The notes under the pieces: model-generated
Databases searched by the model: none
The model's input: only the letters and a program-made list of their open reading frames with translations
What the model was told of the DNA's origin: nothing
Program-made: the position numbers and the translations under genes
Source: Planctomycetota bacterium
Lineage (GTDB): Bacteria; Planctomycetota; Planctomycetia; Planctomycetales; Planctomycetaceae
DNA: 64,000 nt
Direction of reading: 5' to 3'
Assembly: GCA_003670925.1 (NCBI GenBank)
Contig: QWQG01000254.1
Coordinates: forward strand, 1-64,000
In this document: in pieces, positions 62,419 through 64,000 of the stretch
How positions within the stretch are numbered: the stretch's first letter is position 1
Layout: every line of letters begins with the position of its first letter

Positions 62419-64000
62419 TCAATGATTAAACTGAAACTCTTTGGTGTTGATCAACGCCCAAACGATATCTTCATAACCGCCGCGAACGTTGGCTTCGTGG
62501 CTCTTGAGATAACCTGTTGCGACTTCCAGTTCTTCGACGTTGGGTTCACGGGCGAATACCCAGCGATAAAGTTCTTTTACCCGATCTTCATTGCCGCGTT
62601 CTGTTTCAGCGGCAAACCGTGCTGTGCGGGCCCCTTCACGGGAGATTTTGTCTTGAATTTCCTTACCATTGAGGAGATGCAAACTTTGCGCTAGATTCGC
62701 ATCCATGCTCCGTTCGCATTCACAGGCAGTGTCGCCTTTTGGCTGTCCGAAGACCTGCAGAAAGTAAGTCGAATTTGATGCATCCGCTAGCTGTAAAGCT
62801 CTTGTTCCGGCTGGCATGCCACCAAAACCCTCAGCGGTGTCAGTCACCTGATGGAATGCATCGTACAAGACTTCGGCACTTAAACGACGCGGGTAGTACC
62901 GCGAAAAATTCTGCTTGTCGTTGCCATTAAACTCATTCGGCAACGCACTCAGTTGATACGTTCTTGATTTGCAAATTGTCCGCACGAGATCTTTCAGGTC
63001 AAAGCCCGACTGAATGAAGTGTGCTGCTAACCCGTCTAGAAGTTCCGGATTTGAAGGAGGATTTGTCGCTCGCATGTCATCTTCTGGCTCAACGATGCCG
63101 CGACTGAAGAAATGTTTCCAGTAACGATTGACCAGTGATTTGGCGAAGAACGGATTCTGCGGATCACTCATCCAGTCCGCAAGTTTGACGCGCGGATCAA
63201 TATCGGCTGGGATGTCATACGCCGGCGTGCCCAGCCCTGCGGGTTTCAGTGCCTTGCCTGAACGTGGATTGCTGGCTGTCGCCACACCTTCGTTATGGAA
63301 AACGCGACGATCCCGCAACGCAGCCGAGGCGTTCGGAATCGTTTTTTTGCCCACGCGACCATAAAACGCGGCCATCCCGTAGTAATCGTCCTGACTCCAT
63401 TTTTCAAACGGATGATGGTGGCAACGTGCGCACTGAATCCGCAGGCCAAGAAACAACTGAGCTGTGTCTTCGACTTGTTCTTCGCTGCTGTCCACATCAC
63501 GAAACCACGTCACGGCCGGGTTGATTTGCGGATCACCAGATGCCGTGACAATTTCTCGTACGAACTGATCGTATGGCGTGTTGTCATACATCTTGTTCCA
63601 AAGCCATTGATGAAAGAGCATCGTACCGGGAGTGTCTTCGCCGTTCTCTTTGTGGTTTCGCAACACGAAGTTCCACTTGTTTGCGAATTGATCGGCATAG
63701 GCCGGACTCTCTAGCAAGCGGTCGATCAAACGATCGCGTTTATCAGCCGTAGCATCGGCGAGGAACGTGCGGACTTCCTCATCGGATGGCAATGTGCCGG
63801 CAATGTCCAAGGACACACGCCGCAGAAAGGTAGCGTCATCACAGACTTCTGATGTTGGAATACCGAGTTGCTTGAGTTTTCCAAAGACGGCCGTATCCAC
63901 TAGGTTCGTGGGTTCCGGCATCTTTGACGTGTCAGCACCCAGGGGAATAGTGGCCCGAAAGGTGGCAACCTGTCCCTGATAACGAGCCATAATGGCAACT
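62419..64000 (-). CDS. DUF1549/DUF1553 (PSCyt) protein, partial at its N-terminus
   Basis: This is the C-terminal 520-odd residues of a PSCyt protein. The gene reads through the window edge; the open frame continues from MARYQGQVATFRA upstream with Val-Ala-Ile, typical of the Ig-like linker before DUF1549. DUF1549 has FLRRVSLDIAGTLPSDEEV, and the CxxCH motif is in IQCARCHHHPFEKW. DUF1553 covers the second half (NRYWKHFFSRGIVEPEDDMR; RRLSAEVLYDAFHQVT; ACECERSMDANLAQSLHLLNG; VWALINTKEFQFNH). No coiled coil is inserted, unlike the 46.6-kb homologue. It heads the PSCyt gene run down to 56.3 kb. Confidence 0.92.
   Translation of the reverse strand, partial: VAIMARYQGQVATFRATIPLGADTSKMPEPTNLVDTAVFGKLKQLGIPTSEVCDDATFLRRVSLDIAGTLPSDEEVRTFLADATADKRDRLIDRLLESPAYADQFANKWNFVLRNHKENGEDTPGTMLFHQWLWNKMYDNTPYDQFVREIVTASGDPQINPAVTWFRDVDSSEEQVEDTAQLFLGLRIQCARCHHHPFEKWSQDDYYGMAAFYGRVGKKTIPNASAALRDRRVFHNEGVATASNPRSGKALKPAGLGTPAYDIPADIDPRVKLADWMSDPQNPFFAKSLVNRYWKHFFSRGIVEPEDDMRATNPPSNPELLDGLAAHFIQSGFDLKDLVRTICKSRTYQLSALPNEFNGNDKQNFSRYYPRRLSAEVLYDAFHQVTDTAEGFGGMPAGTRALQLADASNSTYFLQVFGQPKGDTACECERSMDANLAQSLHLLNGKEIQDKISREGARTARFAAETERGNEDRVKELYRWVFAREPNVEELEVATGYLKSHEANVRGGYEDIVWALINTKEFQFNH

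Overview
The window looks like part of a planctomycete chromosome with moderate GC content. The evidence is the co-occurrence of DUF1549/DUF1553 (CxxCH, 'PSCyt') proteins, a DUF1501 Tat-exported partner, WD40/cytochrome c fusions, an LEDR-type N-terminal motif on a repeat protein, a PqqD-like/M50/HlyD fusion, an McsA-McsB pair, and archaeal-type formylmethanofuran dehydrogenase genes. The genus cannot be fixed from the sequence alone.

Layout: 1-967 is an IS3-family element cut by the window edge. 1257-4637 (minus) holds apt and the phosphatidylethanolamine pair pssA-psd, then a DMT-like membrane protein. 4969-9925 (plus) is a C1 cluster in the order fwdD, a 54-aa ORF, fwdB, fwdA, fwdC, followed by a conserved protein of unknown function. 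11.4-12.5 kb is decayed DNA with a tandem repeat and a kinase remnant. 12.5-18.8 kb is a possible export locus: a Lys/Ser/His/Gly/Cys repeat protein, a ParB-like protein, a PqqD-M50-HlyD fusion and a convergent TolC-type protein. 18.9-31.3 kb carries housekeeping and mixed genes: dus, HNH, zinc ribbon, ABM monooxygenase, sugar transferase, a HisA-like barrel, a POT transporter, mcsA-mcsB and a ferredoxin. 32-36.7 kb has an ECF sigma factor, a pilin-like peptide and a coupled pair of envelope proteins. 37.2-46.4 kb has an S9 peptidase, queE, a large DUF255/DsbD-like protein, a second HlyD-like adaptor and tyrS. 46.6-64 kb is dominated by two PSCyt modules (DUF1549/1553 + DUF1501 + WD40; and DUF1549/1553 + PPC-like + cytochrome-WD40), separated by a LuxR-type regulator, der and a conserved hypothetical gene.

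The main discovery candidate is fwdB. Its reading frame is interrupted by one in-frame TGA (6107-6109), exactly where archaeal FwdB carries the cysteine or selenocysteine that binds Mo/W. The frame continues without a shift into a conserved FwdB sequence beginning His-Gly-Pro. A GC-rich hairpin with an AGUU loop starts 19 nt after the TGA, with its loop 25 nt after it, which fits the spacing of a bacterial SECIS. Together with an N-terminal Cys-rich cluster motif and a separate fwdD gene (the molybdopterin-binding subunit), this suggests a redox-active selenocysteine formylmethanofuran dehydrogenase in a bacterium. The Fhc hydrolase known from methylotrophic proteobacteria, in contrast, lacks the metal site.

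Secondary points of interest are the repeat-protein/export locus, Ala-rich coiled-coil insertions shared by three otherwise different PSCyt proteins, several families of intergenic palindromes (one with two copies about 19 kb apart), and small genes missed by simple ORF calling. No rRNA, tRNA, CRISPR array or replication origin was recognised.
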